Shown here: positions 1-11,037 of the stretch, piece by piece
Layout of the letters: each line of letters opens with the position of its first letter
How positions within the stretch are numbered: position 1 is the stretch's first letter
Program-made: the position numbers and the translations under genes
Assembly (NCBI GenBank): GCA_029959195.1
Contig: CP114127.1
Coordinates: forward strand, 434,001 to 498,000
Source of the DNA: Dictyophora rubrovolvata
Taxonomy: Eukaryota; Basidiomycota; Agaricomycetes; Phallales; Phallaceae
DNA length: 64,000 bases
Direction of reading: 5' to 3'
The notes under the pieces: generated by a model
The model's database searches: none
What the model saw: the letters and a program-made list of their open reading frames with translations, nothing else
What the model was told of the DNA's origin: nothing

Positions 1-92
1 GCTCACCTCATCCGTCTCACTGGTCCACACAGCTTGAACGGACGCGTGCTTTCACGATTTTTTTGGAATTTTGTTTTCTTTTTTTCCTTCTC

Positions 93-1636
93 ATGGAAGC
101 TAACGAACCAGACTTGGGGCAGTTATGGAAACTTGTGTTGGAACTTACGGAACAGTTGGGTCAAAATAGGGCAGCTATTGCTTCGTTGCAGGCCCAAGCT
201 GGTTCAGTGAATGTAAGGAAACATTCTTTTGTGTCTTTCTTTTCTGTTTCATATGTTTTCTTCTAGTCCGCGGCATCGAACCAAAACACCGGGTTTCCAC
301 TACGGAGGTGAGCGTTACTTTACTGGCTGTTACTGTCTGAAAAACTAAACGTTTTCATGGGTACAGGTTTAATACCCATCTAAGCCAAGGTGATTTGGCT
401 CCAGTCTTCCATAATACTTCTTCTCGTCATAAACACTTCCCACAGAGGTCTACGAAGCTGAATTGGAAAAGCTAGACAGCACTTTTACCCAACAAAACGC
501 TGAGCTACAGAACGAAAACAAACAACTTGCTGTCTTGCTTAAAGAGTACGAGCAGACACTGGAAAGTGTAATGAGCAAGTTCCGAACACATGCTGTATGT
601 CTTTGACGGTTTATTCTCTCCTTCTCTCTCTTGTTAATCCGTAAAAACCACTAGCACGCAACGCAACAACATGAGTTGTCATTAACAAGACATTACGAAT
701 CGTTGTTGATATCCCGCGAGACGGCCATCCTTGCGTCTGATCTCTCAATGTCCACGGCCTATTCATGTTCCTTGGCACGAATGTCACATCTATTGCGTTC
801 AGCATTCAGAGCAGCAAGCGGAGAGCTTCCAGAAGACGAAGTAGGCACCCGTTATACATCTTCTATACCTGTTTCTCACATCCATGGAATAATAGACAGA
901 CTCGGAAGAGGTAGAGGTAGGAGGTTACGTTGACGGTATAGGAATGCAGGATTGGGCACTCGAGCGCGAATGCGAGTTATCTCGTCTTGAATCTGAGAAC
1001 CAAGAGCTCCGTCGCATGTTGGGACTTTTACCCCCACTTTCTCCTCCACCATTACCTCCACGAAACAGACTGGCCTCTCACCAAATTGACCATCACGAAG
1101 CATCTCCGTCCGTAATTCCATTACGTTGGGAAACAATAGACCACGATCAAAACCAAAATCAGCGCTTGATTCCACCACCGCATCCTCTAGACTCCGATCC
1201 CAGCGATGGTATGATCCTACGTCGTCATCACAATCCACAACAAACTCTTAGCCCCCCACAATCAGCTTCAGATCTACCCCCACAGTCCGTTCAAAGTCAG
1301 AGTCGCAGTTATTCGCCGCCGCCGCCGTTCACATCAGAGACACCGCTGGTCACTAGGAAGTACAGCCGTCGAGGCGTGATGAATGGCCCTAACGGCATAT
1401 TTGCCACGGGAACTTTCGTCCCCGCGGGTGCTGGTGTTGAATCCAGTACGGCATCGGCTATTGGAAGCACGTTTAGAACACCTTGGCTTATGGAACAAGA
1501 GCGAAGTCCGGACCTGTTGGGGCCGATCCATGCTCAGGCTGTGAAAATGGCCGGGCCGGTAGATCGTAAAGGATCATCGGCTTGGGATGGATTATCAAAT
1601 ATTTATTCAAACAAATCTTGGAGTCAATTTTCATGA
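93..1636 (+). CDS. SIKE/FGFR1OP2-like coiled-coil protein (probable STRIPAK component)
   Basis: Six exons close in phase: 93-212, 267-307, 367-389, 446-594, 655-840 and 896-1636, giving 419 aa. The start at 93 is the first ATG; the reading frame upstream opens only on a non-ATG codon. Residues about 60-200 are a long predicted coiled coil containing EYEQTLESVMSKFR, the signature stretch of the SIKE/FGFR1OP2 family (DUF837). A second heptad block (ECELSRLESENQELRRMLG) is followed by a Pro/Ser-rich disordered tail. In animals and in Sordaria (Sci1) this family binds striatin in the STRIPAK phosphatase-kinase complex, which acts at the ER and nuclear envelope in cell fusion and development. That role is inferred from family membership. 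The alternative is an unrelated coiled-coil protein, but the EYEQTLESVMSKFR match argues against it. The 23-nt and 41-nt exons are small but required to keep the frame. Confidence 0.8.
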
Positions 1637-2658
1637 CGAATATGTCAAAAACTGGTAGGATTGTTACTGTAGAATTGTAATTATTTATTGTGTTTATAAT
1701 GTATCTCATGTCCATTGTCAATATCATATCATACCTGATCATGTTTTAATAGCGATAGTACTAGATAAATCGGAACTGAACATTAATAAACATGTTCATC
1801 CTATCAGTGCTCAGATATTATTACAGTCCTCCAGTAAATAAATATTCAACATGGCGGACGGGGAGGTCAAATTGAAGATGATTGAAACCAATGGACGACT
1901 GATTGGTCACGAACCACGAACACGTCGAATACGGTCAACGTCGGGGTCGACATCGAGCTGGAGACGCCCAGGCGGGGAGTTAGAACTTAGGGGATTGGCA
2001 GTGGACACCGACGTTACAAGATCCTTCCTTGCCTCTCATCCTCTCCGTTAGTTAATATTTCTGACCCACTCCCCTTACTTAATGCTCTTGTTTGCCTCGA
2101 TTTCTTTTCTAAATAATTAGGTATCAGGATATAGAGAGCCTCAACTTGTTGATTTAATTTTAACTTTCGTTCAACTTCAACTTTCCTCAGTCTAGGTCTA
2201 AAAACTAGGGAGACTTCACACACCGGCCAGATACAATAGAGTTTTAACCCGCTGAAATACCACAGACAATGAGTGTTGACAGGTTCATAGGTCGTTCAAA
2301 AACGCTGGTGACTGAAGTACCGAAGCACCAAAGTACTCACGAAAACCACTGTATTAGCCATAAGCAAATAGTAAAGCAAAGGGATTATACAAGATAACGC
2401 GGTCAAGATGGCCATTTCCAATAAACAGACATACTAAGCGTGGTAACTTCCGATTAAATGGCTGACTAGTCATTCGAAGCCGCGGTTGATCTGCACTAAT
2501 CACAGGTCTTGTTGAAACCACGGTCCACCAACCCCAGACAGCATACTCCCATTGGCCGTCAAAGCAATTTTACAAATGTCAAATTGAGAAAATATACCCA
2601 TTCACTCGTCCTCAGTGATGAGAGAGCCCGAATCGCACATGTAGTTGCGTCCGTGAGT
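1637..2658. other. Intergenic stretch, no convincing gene
   Basis: This about 1-kb stretch holds AT-rich sequence after the SIKE-like gene. A 66-codon reading frame starts with ATG at 1851 but has no recognisable domain, homologue or neighbouring exon. At 2550-2658, just left of the fold-back repeat, there is faint similarity to the region flanking the second repeat copy (48000-48060), which itself resembles the unknown gene at 40520-40924. Confidence 0.5.
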
Positions 2659-4879
2659 TCGTGCAAGGCTATTAGGTTGCACATGATGCCCCGATGAGCA
2701 CCAGCAACATTGATCGCAGTTTTTAGATGTTTTGCCTTTCTAGGGGCATTTTCTCGAATCAGTTTTTCTCGAATCTCCTGCGCTGTCGTTTTGGTCAATG
2801 GCCAATGTCAGCTATTGCAGCAGACTGGCTGTTCGTGGAGCTCGAGGAAACATCGTTGTAGCGACCTGGTGTTAGTTTCGAACACTACGACTCCGGATGG
2901 GCATTCATTGGAAGCGATACTCGATGTATATGCTTTTAGTTCAGAGGTAAGATGTTCTTAACAACTTCGTGCAAAGAACGTCTTAGCCTTTAACTAAAGA
3001 CAGCATAATAAGCATAACTTCCGATGACTTGCAGTCGCAGTGTTTTCAACGCAACAACACGCCGTTATAACAATGGATCATCGATTCTACGAACCGCTAG
3101 TTTGCGGCAAACGCTGACGTCCGCTTCTTGTGATGGTTATTAATCGGCCATCGACCAAAACGGCGGCACAGGACATTCAGAAAAAATGGATTCGAGAAAA
3201 TGCTCCTAGGAAAATGAAATGGGTAACGACTGCGATCATCGTGACATTTCATGAAAAACACGTTTCTAATGCCAATTAAAAGCAGAACGTGAACGTACAC
3301 ACCCGAGGTTGGGTCGAAGCGGCGTAACTAGATGGGAAAGAACAATCCAGACATTTGGCCAAGTCAAATGTCGAAGTCGAAGAAGGGGAGTTCTGCTGCT
3401 GGTTTCATGGTGAGAGCTCAGCGTAGTTTATATAGACCGAGAGGCTCTAGTTGCGTCCGCGCGATGCGCACGTATTTCATCCTAGAGTATGGTCCTCAAT
3501 GTCCCCCCGCACGGCCAGCATGGACCACTAGCCATGGCTCTCCGAAAGTATGGACCGAAGGTCCATTCAAGTTCTTTCCGCCGGACGTTGTTTGGCTGAG
3601 GTGAGAAGAGACGTCAAGGATGGTTCATCTTCCAAAGAAACTGACTTACCATACGATCATCATAAAACTTAGGTGCTCCTCCCTCCCAGCGGTTCATTTT
3701 TTGCCACTGAACCTTTCGGGAATTTCCTCCGCCACTGTTTTTGTTGATGGTTGATTTATCACCATTGACAAACCCAAGGTCTCACCTGTTGCGGCACTAG
3801 ACTGACTGCGGGACATTGTGGGGCTTCGACATTCAGCAAAGATTTTGACGCCCTGTTGTTAGTTTAAAGAACTGTACAGTTATACTTAATATACGTGTGA
3901 CGACGAATGTCATGCAGACAGCCAACACAAGTCTATTAAGACTAACTCCGGAGGACTGTACAGTCTTTGAAACCAACCACGCGGTGTTAATAATGTTTGC
4001 GGAACGTAGCAGCTCAGCAATGTCCCGCAGCCAATCTAGTGGCTGCAAGAGATGCGGCCCTGGTTTTGTCAATGGTGCTGAATCAACCATCAACAAAAAC
4101 ATCTGCCGAGCAATACAGTCCAAAAACACCAATTGCTCGAGTGGAAAGCGCATAAGGATCGTGATCATCGTACACCAGATTCTCGCTCTGATTCCTGATT
4201 TTCAGCATGAGCTTTTTTCCGATGCTCGTCTGAGTAGATCAGGACAGCGACGGTTGGCGTAACTCGGCGAGCGGTTCAATGGACTTGCGCAAGTTGAATG
4301 ATTGTGCTGTCAGCGTACGTTAGTCGGGCGTGGATGTGATGGGAAACATGTGGCATTCGAGTCGAAGTCGAAGAAGGGGAAGAAGTTGGGTTGATGGTTT
4401 CATGGGGTCAGCTCAGCCCAGCTTTTATAGAGCGACAGGATCTAGCTATGTCCATACGATGCCCACGAATTCGTCCCAATGTATGGTCCTCAATGCCCAC
4501 AACCCACCTGTGCATGGACCACTCGCAATGGTTTTCCTCAAGTATGGACCGAAGGACCATTGATAACGCCGAACCTACGCTCCTTCCGCATTCTTGTGTT
4601 CTCGTGAGAATAGACATCGGCTGGGTCCAGTATTAGATAGTGGTGTCCGATCTCGCCCCAAGTGAGAGCTCACCTGCACACACATTACGGCATTGCCTGA
4701 CGCGAATGCATTTGTTCCTGCTGCTGGGTTAGTTATGCGGGCCCGGTGCTGGATCTGCATCGAACTTTTAAAATGGTCCGGGCGTCTGCTGTTTTTTGTA
4801 AATGTAATTTTATCCCTCGCTGCCCGTAGTCGAATGCTTTCTCGGAAGTGGAACAGCTGTCGACTTGAACTGGCAACCT
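2659..4879 (+). repeat. 2.2-kb fold-back repeat, copy A
   Basis: This segment is repeated almost unchanged, in inverted orientation, at 45776-47994. Translations of the two copies differ by about one residue per 100, so the duplication is recent. Internally it has two imperfect palindromes: about 2700-3235, centred near 2966 (arms taaga(t/c)gttctt / aaagaacgtctta), and about 3640-4175, centred near 3912. Each is followed by a related about 200-bp direct module (3365-3570 and 4355-4562) beginning gtcgaagtcgaagaagggg and containing a TATA-like stretch. The unit therefore looks like a tandem of two diverged [palindrome + module] blocks. I see no transposase, reverse transcriptase or other element protein. 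The short reading frames inside are not credible genes. It is probably a non-autonomous DNA element or a compound of several, but the family is not recognised. The right edge is where similarity to copy B stops. Confidence 0.8.
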
Positions 4880-5499
4880 CGCTGCCCGTATTAGCCGAAT
4901 GCTTTCTTGTGTTGCAAAAACTGAAACAGGTTTATAAACGTTGATCGGTAATTTAAATTGGTCTAATTTATGTTTATTAGCAATGTAATCGGATTAATTA
5001 ACACTGCTAACATTGAATAGGAAAACTAACCGAGGTTTTGATGCGAGTGCCATAGTGTCTAGCTCATACATAAGAATTCAGACGCTGTGCCGGCGAGTAG
5101 CCTCCAGCCCGGCAAAAGAATAGATTGATAGAAATAGAGCATATTGATCTTTATTAATGTGACGAATGTGAATCTAAAAAAAATCGCACAAAAGCATCAT
5201 TGTCAACTAAGTCATTAAGGAAATATATTTTCTTTTTGCTTTGAGAAAAGAAGGGAATGAAGTGGCAGCCACGAATAATATATTTGAGACAGATAAATTG
5301 AACTTCTTCTTCTTCAAAAGCTTGCATTCCCTCCCAGTGTGTCAACTTCAAAGCAGATGGAATAAGCATTCAAACTAGTGCAAGGTCACATTGCCTGCCT
5401 TGTGGATCTCTGCATGTAAAAATGAATAAAAGCCGAGCAAATGAAATTGGGTTTGTGTTGATTGCAATGAAGTCGAAACGTGGGCGATCATGGAATGTG
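4880..5499. other. Intergenic, AT-rich, no gene seen
   Basis: The first 40 bases partly duplicate the end of the fold-back repeat (a second gctgcccgta...gaatgctttct block). The rest is AT-rich sequence without a credible reading frame or RNA gene. Confidence 0.5.
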
Positions 5500-6122
5500 T
5501 GTTACATACAGTGGCCCGAAGCTATTCTGGATAGTTCCGAAGAAGTCCGGACCACGGGGTCAGACGGGAGACAGAGTACTGAAGTACAGGGTGAGGGACT
5601 TGGCTTCAACTTATATGTTGTGCCCACTCGCCCAGCTTACGATATCCCTCGATTTCGGAATACGAGGAAGTACGCAAGTACGTACAAGTCCACGTCGTCT
5701 TTGACGACGTGAACGATAAGTACGAGTTGACTCGAATGTTAAGTCCGAGCCAAACTACGCAATACGGATTAAGAGTACGAGATGGACTGGAGATGAGAGA
5801 GTAACTGATTAAACTGATTATATTCAGACTGAGGATCCACAGCTGGGGAGCTGGGGTTTAAATACAGGAAGGAGTGGAACTACGGAAATGGGAATAACAA
5901 CAAATAAGGAAAGGTGGAAACTGACTAGTGCGAGCCAAGATGATGATAATATAATCTAGGTACCTTGTTACTAAGTGCACGGGACAGAATTCCCCATAAG
6001 GAAATTCTGTGATACGGGGTACGGACAAGAATGTGGAGTGTGGAATCAGGGGAGTGGGACGGAATAGAGTACGGAGTTCGGATATGTCCGGATTTGGACT
6101 ACGGGGCATGCAGGGCGTGACA
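5500..6122 (-). mobile_element. Solo LTR relic, Gypsy-like, minus orientation
   Basis: Read on the minus strand it begins TGTCACGCCC and ends ...TGTAACA, about 623 bp, with a TATA-like tatttaaa motif inside. Its flanks, ATGTG and ACGTG, form a near-perfect 5-bp target-site duplication, which supports a solo LTR left by recombination. No internal retroelement region is attached. It is related to, but clearly diverged from, the LTR at 6562-7221, which lies in the opposite orientation. Family assignment as Gypsy rests only on the TGTCACG terminus seen in many basidiomycete Gypsy LTRs. Confidence 0.65.
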
Positions 6123-6561
6123 ACGTGCAACAGAGTATGTCTCTTGATATTTGCCAATCTTCCATTGAGTGATAGGTAATGTAGAGACATTTCCAAGGTT
6201 GAATCTCAAATGAGAATAAGCTAAGTTTGCCTAGGATAGATATATTGTAATGTTTCATTACAGATAATGTAGCCCAGCTCTTATGGGTTCACAAGTTAAC
6301 AGTGGAAAACTGTATATTCACAGGTAAACGGTAAGAAAGGCTACCAGTGCCTTTACCACCTAGTAGTATTTACATGATGTATGGCACCTACATAGTATTA
6401 CATAATCATTCTACATAGCGCATGTGCTAAGTTGCACATCATAGTATAATGGACTTATGCCTAAGTCCATAGGGTATGTGTCTGCTGTAGAAGCGGAACT
6501 GTTACACATAGTCAGGTTGTTAAGTACTGATACTTGGGTATTGATGACGAGTGTATATATG
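6123..6561. other. Spacer between two inverted LTR relics
   Basis: About 440 bp of AT-rich sequence lies between the two LTR relics. I see no coding similarity and no obvious priming site or polypurine tract, so there is no evidence that it is the inside of a retroelement. Confidence 0.4.
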
Positions 6562-7221
6562 TGTCACGCTCCGCGTGCCCCAGAGTCCAAACCCGGACTA
6601 TCCCGAATCCCATACTACATACCCTGTATTTCCTCTTAACTCCGAGACCTGTACTCCATCCGTACTCCATCCGTACTCCGTATCAGACATCTTCCTTAAG
6701 GGGATGTGTATTCCGCTCGCTTAGTAATAAGGTACCTGGTTGTCATCTTGGCTTGCACTAGTCAATTCCCACTTTCCCTTATTTGTCATTATCCCCATTT
6801 ACATAGTTCCGCTCCCTCCTGTATTTAAACCCCAGCTCCCTCAGCTGTGGATCCTCAGTCTGAATATAATCAGTTTAATCAGTTACTCTCTCATCTCTAG
6901 TCCGTCTCGTACTCTTAATCCGTATTGCGTAGTTTGGCTCAGACTTAACGTTCAAGTCAACTCGTACTTATCGTTCACGTCGTCTTCGACAATGTGGACT
7001 TGTACTCCGTCATTGTATCACACGTCGTTGGACTTGTATGTACTTGCATACTTCCTTGTATTCTGAAATCGAGGGATATCGTAAGCTGGGCAAGTGGGCA
7101 CAACATATAAGTTGAAGCCAAGTCCCTCACCCCGTACTTCAGTACTCCGTCTCCTGTCTGACCCCGTGGTCCGGACTTCTTCGGAACTATCCGGAATAGC
7201 TTCGGGCCACCGTACATAACA
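6562..7221 (+). mobile_element. Solo LTR relic, Gypsy-like, plus orientation
   Basis: About 660 bp, starting TGTCACGCTC and ending CATAACA, with the tatttaaa promoter-like motif shared with the relic at 5500-6122. No matching target-site duplication is visible (ATATG left, CTTCT right), so one side was probably rearranged after insertion. Its right edge lies exactly where the FunK1 reading frame at 7222-8618 loses similarity to its intact paralogue, so this insertion or an associated deletion removed the kinase C-terminal half. Confidence 0.65.
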
Positions 7222-8618
7222 CTTCTACACAATCCTTTATTACTTCCACATGCTTGTAAATAAGGGACTCTTGCATCCGACCACTCCTTCTCCAAGCCGA
7301 TTTCATGATTAAGAGCAAGGCAGCAGGATTTTGCGGTGAATTCATGACTTTCCAAATATTTGTACCCCGGCCCAACAAAGACAGTGATGACCAAATGGGC
7401 ATTCCAATTGTGTAATACTCAACATCCCCAAATTTGATGGAATATGTAGGGTACTTGCCAAGGTTTGCGACTTCTACTTTGTAAGAGTGATGAGCCTGTG
7501 GGATGGTTCCTTGCGGATAAATCCAACATGCTTGGGAGTCCAAATTGTCAAGAGGAAGTTGCATGACGTTAGGATCCATCCCCAATTTGTACAGAGTCAT
7601 GTCGCAACAAAGACGTCTCACAATGCGAATAAAAAGCTCGAGATTTTCCCACATGTCTTCAACTTTGGAAAACTCAATACCGTCCCTATTGAATATTCCC
7701 ACGCAAAACTTCCTCCTGAAAATGAGCAATCCAACCGAGAAAATTTGGAATGGCTTTGCAGACATATGAAGTTGAGCGTAATCTGCAGCCTGAGCAACAG
7801 TATCTGTTACTGGGGCCTTCTGGGTGCCGACAACCCCTAGGTTCGAAGATGCTTTCAGTTCGACAAATGCTAGTCGACGATGCCATAGACATTTGCCATT
7901 GGTGACTTGGTACGTGGGGTTTCTCGAGTCTAACACATCACAAACAGTGAAATCGGGGGAAATTTGCGGGAAAGAAAATGTATCGCCCTCCGATATGAGG
8001 TTGACATCGTCCAAATAAACCCACTCTCTTTCATATGTGGCGCAGGCCCAGACACCCTGATCATTTCAAAAATCGAGTGCTATAGTGTGTTTTTAATTAA
8101 ACATTTTAGTTAAACATCCAGTTAAGTCATGAAAGACAGAAAGATACACGAGAGGTCCCATCATCTGCTTCTCAAGCCTTTTGCCGGGCCACTTATTGTT
8201 TGTCACCTTATGTTCGGCCTCATCTTCTTCGACTAGTTCTTGAGGCGATTTGTTGTCAGCAATGGCAACAAGATCTAGGAGTTTTTTCTTGACCACAGCA
8301 AACTCAAGCTTGGGATTCTTCTCCATATTATTGAGGCAATTATTGACTAGGTTTGTATCGACCGTACTGACACCCAGACGTCGAAGAACATTAGGGCTGT
8401 CAAACTGCAGATGCCCCTTTAGTTCATCCTTCAAAAGGTTACAAGCTTCTTTTGTGTAGTATGAGGCAACACCGGGAGCACTGGCAAAGCCGGAGCCCAG
8501 ACCAACTCTCTGAGGTGAGGAATGCATCGCAAAGATTTAGTGAAATTCCACTCCAAATGAGCTGATTAAATAGACATACCTCTGAGTATAGATATCCATC
8601 TTCAGAATCGCTGGTCAT
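7222..8618 (-). pseudogene. FunK1 kinase, 3'-truncated by an LTR relic
   Basis: Three exons are visible on the minus strand: 8580-8618 (MTSDSEDGYLYSE), 8150-8509, and 8056 down to 7222. They match exons 1-3 of the intact FunK1 gene at 56744-59241, including intron positions. The retained part has the PD/ELK/QAADY region, the glycine-rich loop LGRGTNIWKV and the ATP-anchoring LLIMKSAWR. The sequence then stops matching at SLIYKHVE, where the LTR relic begins. The catalytic HRD loop and everything after it are absent and were not found between or beyond the two LTR relics. Exon 3 appears to use the acceptor gatcag, giving GVWACATYEREWVY, whereas the intact paralogue is only in frame with an acceptor further upstream. 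Probably non-functional as a kinase. About 430 bp of upstream sequence is also shared with the paralogue. Confidence 0.75.
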
Positions 8619-9046
8619 GAAAGAAAGTCGAAGTTGTTCAACTTATCAGGAAAACAAGGGCTTAAACCGATACAATCAGAATTGACGTAAGTGTTTTTGG
8701 ACACGAAGTTATAGATCTTGGCCAAAGAGAAGAGAGTGACAGCAAGATGCGGCAGGGTGCAGCGTGCAACGGAAAGAACGCACGGGATCATTTTATTACG
8801 TAATTTGGTCACCGCAAAACGCCATTGTCCAATCACGCGCTGTTGCCATCGACAAATAGTTAATTTATCTAAACGGGTGTCCATCTCTGGAGGATAATGG
8901 CTATCTCACGGATCGGAAATCTAAGAAAACGTTGGGCACGAAGACCACAAATGGACACAAAAGCAATTGTTGGACAAACATGGCTCACGGGGCTTTGAAA
9001 TAATGGAAGCCCGATTTTATGATTCGGGTTCATGATTTTTTTGTGC
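8619..9046 (-). promoter_or_regulatory. Duplicated FunK1 upstream region
   Basis: On the minus strand this region can be aligned with 56130-56743 in front of the intact FunK1 gene. Shared blocks include gattgtatcgg...aagcccttgttttcc, a block around attacgtaa and the phrase gattggacaatgg. The copy boundary is sharp at the 0.2-kb repeat that begins at 9047. It presumably holds the promoter, although no specific element was identified. Confidence 0.5.
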
Positions 9047-9247
9047 TGTCGCAACTAGCGGTTATGGTTTAGATAGAACTTATTATTTAGTGCTCGAAAT
9101 ATAGAGCTTTATATACAAAATCATAAATATAAAAAGGTGAAAACTAACTACCGGGATTTATAATATTTTTACTAAGACTTAACTAATGCGTCGTCGGCGA
9201 CGACGCAATATTAATTTGACTGTTAGCCGGCGACTCCGATACCAACA
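9047..9247 (+). repeat. 0.2-kb dispersed repeat, copy 1 (TGT...ACA ends)
   Basis: About 200 bp beginning TGTCGCAACTAGCGG and ending GATACCAACA. It is nearly identical to 36138-36328 apart from small indels. It contains a tatataca motif and the palindromic core gcgtcgtcggcgacgacgc. The TGT/ACA ends would fit a very short LTR (TRIM-like), and the GTCGC/GCGAC termini would fit a MITE. Neither copy shows a target-site duplication that would decide. Confidence 0.6.
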
Positions 9248-9989
9248 TAGTGAGAGAGGAGGAAGGCTATAAGCCATGTGTGAAAAGGTTCATAAAATTG
9301 AACGAAAAACGTCGGACGTTCCTACCACAGTTGCGCTGGCATGATTGGCGCCAACTTGCCCGACAAATCGCTATCTCACCAAATTTTAGGTAGGGTCCAC
9401 TTAAATTTAATTCTGGGTTTGAAGTACAATCCATGCGGCGTGAACTTCAGGCCCTGACGATATCCAATCTTGTAATCAAGCTCAAAGGCAACCTAACCTA
9501 TATGACCAAGCCTGAGTGCTATGTAAGTCAATGGTCGTCAGCTCTAATTCTCCCGCATGAGAACGGCCACAAAGGAGTACCTTTCAAGAAAGAACTTGTG
9601 GAGTACCAAGATGATGATTCTGGATAAACATCAACAATCACGTCATTCGCTAAATCATGCTGAATCATAAGAATTAGAAATTAATAAATGGGGATTGTAA
9701 GAATGGGAATCGGCATGCCTGTTTTTCCCATCCGTTAGTAAACTAGTCGTTTATCAGCTGCTGATGATTAATAAGGGTAATAATGCAACAGACTGAGTTG
9801 CTGAGTAAAACCGAACGCTATTGGTTCATTGCGTATGCATGCGACTCGTGAGTGGGAAACTTCTTTAATCAGTACTAGCACTATTTGTGTGAGCTTCAGT
9901 ATAAATACGATGATATGCTCTCGACTAATAACACAACCTGAGCTCAAGTCACAAACGCGCATACTTACACTTTCAGCCTACACACGAAA

Positions 9990-10921
9990 ATGTCAAACGC
10001 TAAAATAACACTCTACCACCATGGTCTGGCACCCAATCCTCCTAAGGTTGCGATACTCCTTGAGGAACTGGGTGTCAAATACAACCTTATCAAAAAAGTA
10101 ACATATCCCGCAACGCTAGCCATATAATGTCGTACTCACGTTTAATTAGGAATTTGGAGACGGCCCGGCCGGTGTCAAAAATCCTGAGTTTTTAGCTATC
10201 AATCCGTATGTGTTCCGAAAAATCTACACTTTGCCAAAGTCACTTAGATATACGTGACAGGAATGGCCGTGTTCCAGCTATAGTTGACCACACAAATAAC
10301 GACAAAATAGTCTGGGAGTCAGGTGCCATTCTCCTCTACCTCGCTGAACGATTTGACACATCTGGGAAATACAACGGAAAGGATATAAATGAAAAGGCTA
10401 CTGTGAATGAGTGGTTGTTCTTCCAGGCACGTTAATGCATAATGCAGTCGCGTTAGATTAGTACTGAAATGTGAATTTTTTCAAGGTGTCGGGTCATGGT
10501 CCGATGCAAGGACAAGTCAATTACTTCAAACATTACCATCCGGTTAAGAATTTGGATCAGTCCGTATATGACAGATTCAAGAATGAGACTTACCGAGTTT
10601 ATGGTGTACTGGAGAAGAGACTTCAGAATAGGGAGTATATCGCTTTGGATAGGTTTAGCATTGCTGGTGAAGTTTCCCCCTCAATCTCTATGTGGTAACT
10701 CTCTTTAACTTTCTTTCGCTTAGACATCGCGCTTTACCCATGTATATCTCCAAACTCCTTGTTTCGCTACGAAGTACTAATGAATATCTTTGATAGGGCT
10801 AAAAGTAGCTCCTTACGGTGACCTTAACTTCGACCAGTTCCCTCTTCTGGGTGCATATGTTAAGCGCATTGACGAAATCCCGTCTGTCAAAACCGCGTAT
10901 GCCAAGCTTAGTGGCCAGTGA
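9990..10921 (+). CDS. Glutathione S-transferase, Ure2p-like, copy 1
   Basis: Six exons close in phase: 9990-10097, 10150-10205, 10261-10426, 10486-10666, 10724-10741 and 10797-10921, giving 217 aa. The N-terminal thioredoxin-fold half has APNPPKVAILLEELG, the cis-proline motif NGRVPAIVD and the glutathione-binding ESGAILLYLAER. The C-terminal half is the all-helical GST domain. This pattern is that of fungal Ure2p/GTT2-type cytosolic GSTs, which conjugate or reduce with glutathione in detoxification. The substrate cannot be inferred. Exon 5 is only 18 nt. The intron after exon 3 begins GC (ccag|gcacgt) where the copy at 16222 has GT (ccag|gtacgt), so splicing depends on a GC-AG intron. A TATA-like tataaata lies about 90 bp upstream of the start. 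Confidence 0.9.
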
Positions 10922-11017
10922 ACTTGAACCGTCCCCGGCAACCGCAGAAAGCCAACTAACCGGGTGAGAAATTAGATATGATGACTGTTGTCATTTGATT
11001 CAGTGAATTTGTATTTG

Positions 11018-11037
11018 TATATATATATATATATATA
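11018..11037 (+). repeat. (TA)n microsatellite
   Basis: An alternating TA tract about 20 bp long in the 3' flank of GST copy 1. The same place in copy 2 (near 17230) has a much shorter tract, so it has expanded or shrunk since the duplication. Confidence 0.85.

Noticed and set aside
63-92. Upstream extension of the SIKE-like gene start
   Set aside because: The frame opens on TTG, giving a hydrophobic poly-Phe leader. The ATG at 93 fits better.
1851-2051. 66-codon frame MADGEVKLKMIETNG...
   Set aside because: It starts with ATG but has no homologue I recognise, no neighbouring exon and no conservation to judge by.
3897-4262. 121-codon frame conserved in both copies of the fold-back repeat (46393-46758)
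   Set aside because: Conservation simply reflects the recent duplication of the whole repeat. The frame runs along one arm of a palindrome and its complement is open as well, with no domain seen.
5422-5712. Open frames inside the LTR relics (also 6740-7066 and 6975-7394)
   Set aside because: They lie within LTR sequence and show no protein similarity; chance frames.
8014-8056. Apparent frameshift at the start of exon 3 in the truncated FunK1 copy
   Set aside because: Using the downstream acceptor gatcag keeps the frame open, so no frameshift needs to be assumed.
9433-9627. Short frames in front of both GST genes (also 15682-15888)
   Set aside because: They are duplicated with the GST promoters but differ by indels that change the frame, so there is no sign of protein-level conservation.
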